64,000 nt of DNA from the NCBI GenBank assembly GCA_937625935.1, contig OW569378.1, positions 310,001 to 374,000 of the forward strand, read 5' to 3'. Positions within the stretch are counted from its first letter, which is position 1. The number at the start of each line of letters is the position of its first letter. Source of the DNA: Tetramitus jugosus (taxonomy: Eukaryota; Heterolobosea; Eutetramitea; Acrasida; Vahlkampfiidae). Made by a program: the position numbers and the translations under genes. Shown here piece by piece: positions 61,640 through 64,000 of this stretch. The notes under the pieces were generated by a model, which had not been told where the DNA came from, searched no databases, and saw only the letters and a list, made by a program, of their open reading frames with translations.

Positions 61640-64000
61640 ATGGCGGCCCCAAAGAGAAAAGCTCCAGCAAGCAAAAGTGAAGATTTTCCAAAAAAGAAAC
61701 AAAAACTTGGAAAGAGAAAATTAAAACCAACGACTCACACGAGCATTTCCTTCAAATCAAAGACTATTCAACTGACGAGTCAGAATTTGAGATCAAATGA
61801 TGTGATCGCAGCCAAGTTGGCAACAACTGAGCATGATATGGCTGTCAATAATGAGAAAACTCCAGAATTTTTCGCAAAGGATTTTGTCACCAAGAGAAAT
61901 TTGTCATTGAATGATATTACGAACCAGTTTCATCACTACAATGTCAAGATTCAAGCCAGTACGTATCAATGTTTTTATGATTGTGCTTGAAATGACTGTT
62001 TTTTTTAACATTGAGCTAAACAAATTTTTTTGGCGCCATTTTTTTTGAAAATATTGTCATTTTACAGCGGCATTGAAGAGCATGCTAGAGCTCGTGGTTT
62101 TGCACCCAAAGATTTTACAACAAAATTTGAGCACAATCATACACTCAACATGTCCATTTATTGTTCATGAGGAAAGACCTGTCAGAAAGGAGCTCAGGAG
62201 ACTTCTTCAGTTTATTTTCCCGATTTTGTCCGAAAACACCATGAAACCATACATAGGATTCTATGTGGCTCACGTAGGCAATGCACTCACCAGTTTATTC
62301 TCCACTGTTCGTATCTTTGGTCTAGAGCTCTTGCAAATGTTGATTGAGAACTATGAGTCGCAGTGCGCGCAATACTCTGCCAAAATTTTGCCCAATTTGT
62401 TCAATGTGTTTCAAATGAGAACCGCTGGTATATCATACAAGGGCAAAAATCACTCGATTCAACAAGAGCTCAGTGTGAACATCTTGGATCGATATTTGGG
62501 TGTTCTATTGGAGCACAATAAGCTCAAGATTCCAAACTATGTGAGAGAGATTAGTCATCCCCTCTTTTTCCATCATTCCCATGTTCAAAACAAGCTCAAG
62601 AAGGACGATTTGGATCAACAGAGAGAGTTTATGTTCGCAAGAAACAAGGTTCTGCCCCACATTGCATTCACATTCAACAGTGTGAGTGATCAGCGCATGC
62701 AAATGTATCATCGATTGATTCAGAGAAAAGTTGCTGATAAGAGCAAGATTATGTTTGAGTCGGAGAAGAAGAAGCCTTTGTCATCAACTTCGTCATCCTC
62801 TGATCAAGTGCCTGCTGCTGAGCAACAGCAAAAGCAACAAAAGTCCAAGGACAGCACAAAGGACTCCTCATCTCATCACGTGCTCATGCTCAGTGAAGAT
62901 GTGACCAATTATAGCATGGAGACTGAACAGTCATTGAATCTGATGATTCACAAGTTTTCATCGCCACTGTCCGAGTTGTACATGGAGTTTTACTCTCCTT
63001 TGAATCCTTCCATTGTGCACAATTCTCTTCACTCCATTTATCAGCTATTGTATGCTTTGGAGGAGGTGTCAACTGATGTGATTGATACAGCAAAGATGCA
63101 AAACGATTTCCCATTCTTCAAGTACTTGAGGAGAAAGGGTGAAGTGGAGTCTCACCTCGGAAAGACGAATCACTTCTCATGCAGATCAGCATGGATCGGC
63201 ATTACGTCCTTCTTTGATATCGACGAGACAATTGTTCAATTGTTGAGCGTTTTTTGTAAGAACAGGTTTGATGGTGACGCAAGAGACTTTGCAATTCTGT
63301 TGGGTGCATTCTGGAGAGTTAGCAGATATTTGACTGAGGATGTTGAGCTCGCGTTGTGGAAGGGTTTGACAAACATTTTCCTCAATGAGTCTCATCTCTC
63401 TCTCGTCCAAACATTGATTCTGCAGTTCTTTAGCGATATTGTGTTGAAGAAACAGAAAATGACACCTGCCGTACCTATATTCAAAGTATGGGCCAAGCAA
63501 CTACCAGTCTTGTTGAGCATGATTAGTCCGGAGCAAATTGGATTGTCAAAGTTTTTGGTCTCAGCCCTCTCTGCATTCTCCAAGAGCTTGCATCAGTGTC
63601 ATTTGACACCCGATTCATTGTTCCCACTATTTGCACCTAATTTCTTCCTCGCATTGCCAAGTCAGTACCAAACTCCACTCTTGTACCTGTTGTTCCATTC
63701 TCCAGATGTTAAGATTTCGAATGATATTTTGAAGAGTATGTCTCAAATCTGTACGAGCACCAAGTGTGAATCTGGTGTGGCCAGTGTGTTGATTGAGTTT
63801 ATTGCTGTGCAGAATGAGATTAATCCCGTGGATAAGACAACTTTCTTGCTCAGTGTCATTTGTGGAAAGCCAGAGTTAATCAGTGAAATCATTGTGGCCT
63901 TTAGCAACATTGAGGATGCTCTGAATCGCATCTCTGGATTCATGTGTCACATGCTGCCAAAGGATCTGGACATGAGATTGCAATCATCTCTGTTAGCACT
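61640..64000 (+). CDS. TEX10/IPI1 homologue (Rix1/rixosome complex), 3' end cut by window
   Basis: Exon 1 is 61640-61958 and exon 2 starts at 62068 and runs open to the window edge (about 750 residues so far). The 109-nt intron lies within the first conserved block, and splicing gives DITNQFHHYNVKIQATALK, the IPI1/TEX10 signature. The basic start (PKKKQKLGKRKLKPTT, then SFKSKTIQL) matches the N-terminus of TEX10. The rest is a HEAT-like helical solenoid, e.g. LRRLLQFIFPILSENTM and VRIFGLELLQMLIENYE. With RIX1/PELP1 and IPI3/WDR18 it acts in the nucleolus on pre-60S particles. The intron contains T7GGCGCC at 62025-62037. Confidence 0.85.

Overview
This is a gene-dense stretch of a eukaryotic nuclear genome. 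No bacterial operons, mobile elements, CRISPR arrays or rRNA/tRNA genes were seen. About 36 protein genes sit on both strands. Intergenic gaps are often under 300 bases and convergent genes nearly touch (7041/7046 and 51128/51143). Introns are few and short, mostly about 50-200 nt, with GTATGT or GTAAGT donors. The proteins carry many Asn/Gln/Ser tracts, and leaders just before the ATG are rich in CAA/ACA. Ciliary/centriolar genes (CEP76, MYCBPAP-like) occur with amoeboid-type signalling genes (Rho GTPase, C2-gelsolin, BEACH protein). Together these suggest a free-living amoeboflagellate, most likely a heterolobosean such as Naegleria. That assignment is an inference from gene style, not a database match.

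Layout. 0-12.8 kb: a WD40 gene running off the left end, a C2-gelsolin protein, a BEACH-coiled-coil protein, a peroxisomal acyl-CoA-binding/2,4-dienoyl-CoA reductase fusion, MYCBPAP-like, a mitochondrial membrane protein, CEP76 and a 2TM-repeat membrane protein. 13-27.7 kb: kynurenine aminotransferase, a beta-trefoil lectin-like protein, a surface glycoprotein, cytosolic alpha-mannosidase (MAN2C1), a CHD/SNF2 remodeller, a protein with duplicated PsbP-like domains and a coilin-like protein. 28.6-40 kb: a BRSK/SNF1-like kinase, a tetraspan protein, a GT64-like protein without its DDD motif, a uridine-kinase-like enzyme, a coiled-coil/zinc protein, a tiny secreted protein, TMEM14 and GSK3. 40-53 kb: a helical-repeat protein, a CREST-superfamily membrane protein, a Rho GTPase with a large insert, a coiled-coil protein, a pseudokinase-kinase tandem protein, CWC27 cyclophilin and a ZC3HC1/NIPA homologue. 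53.5-64 kb: an HhH + GIY-YIG-like protein, TBCB, ATP synthase delta, PNO1, a large membrane protein, OST4 and TEX10/IPI1 (cut by the right edge).

The genes are mostly independent housekeeping and signalling loci. Loose themes are ribosome biogenesis (PNO1, TEX10/IPI1), RNA processing and nuclear bodies (CWC27, coilin-like), cilia/microtubules (CEP76, MYCBPAP, TBCB) and glycan metabolism (MAN2C1, OST4, GT64-like). Reading splice sites by eye recovered first or last exons for GSK3, ZC3HC1, kynurenine aminotransferase, TMEM14 and OST4. The most unusual observations are the domain fusions, the pseudokinase-kinase protein, the insert in the Rho GTPase, and a recurring E2F-like TTTSGCGC element in promoters and first introns.
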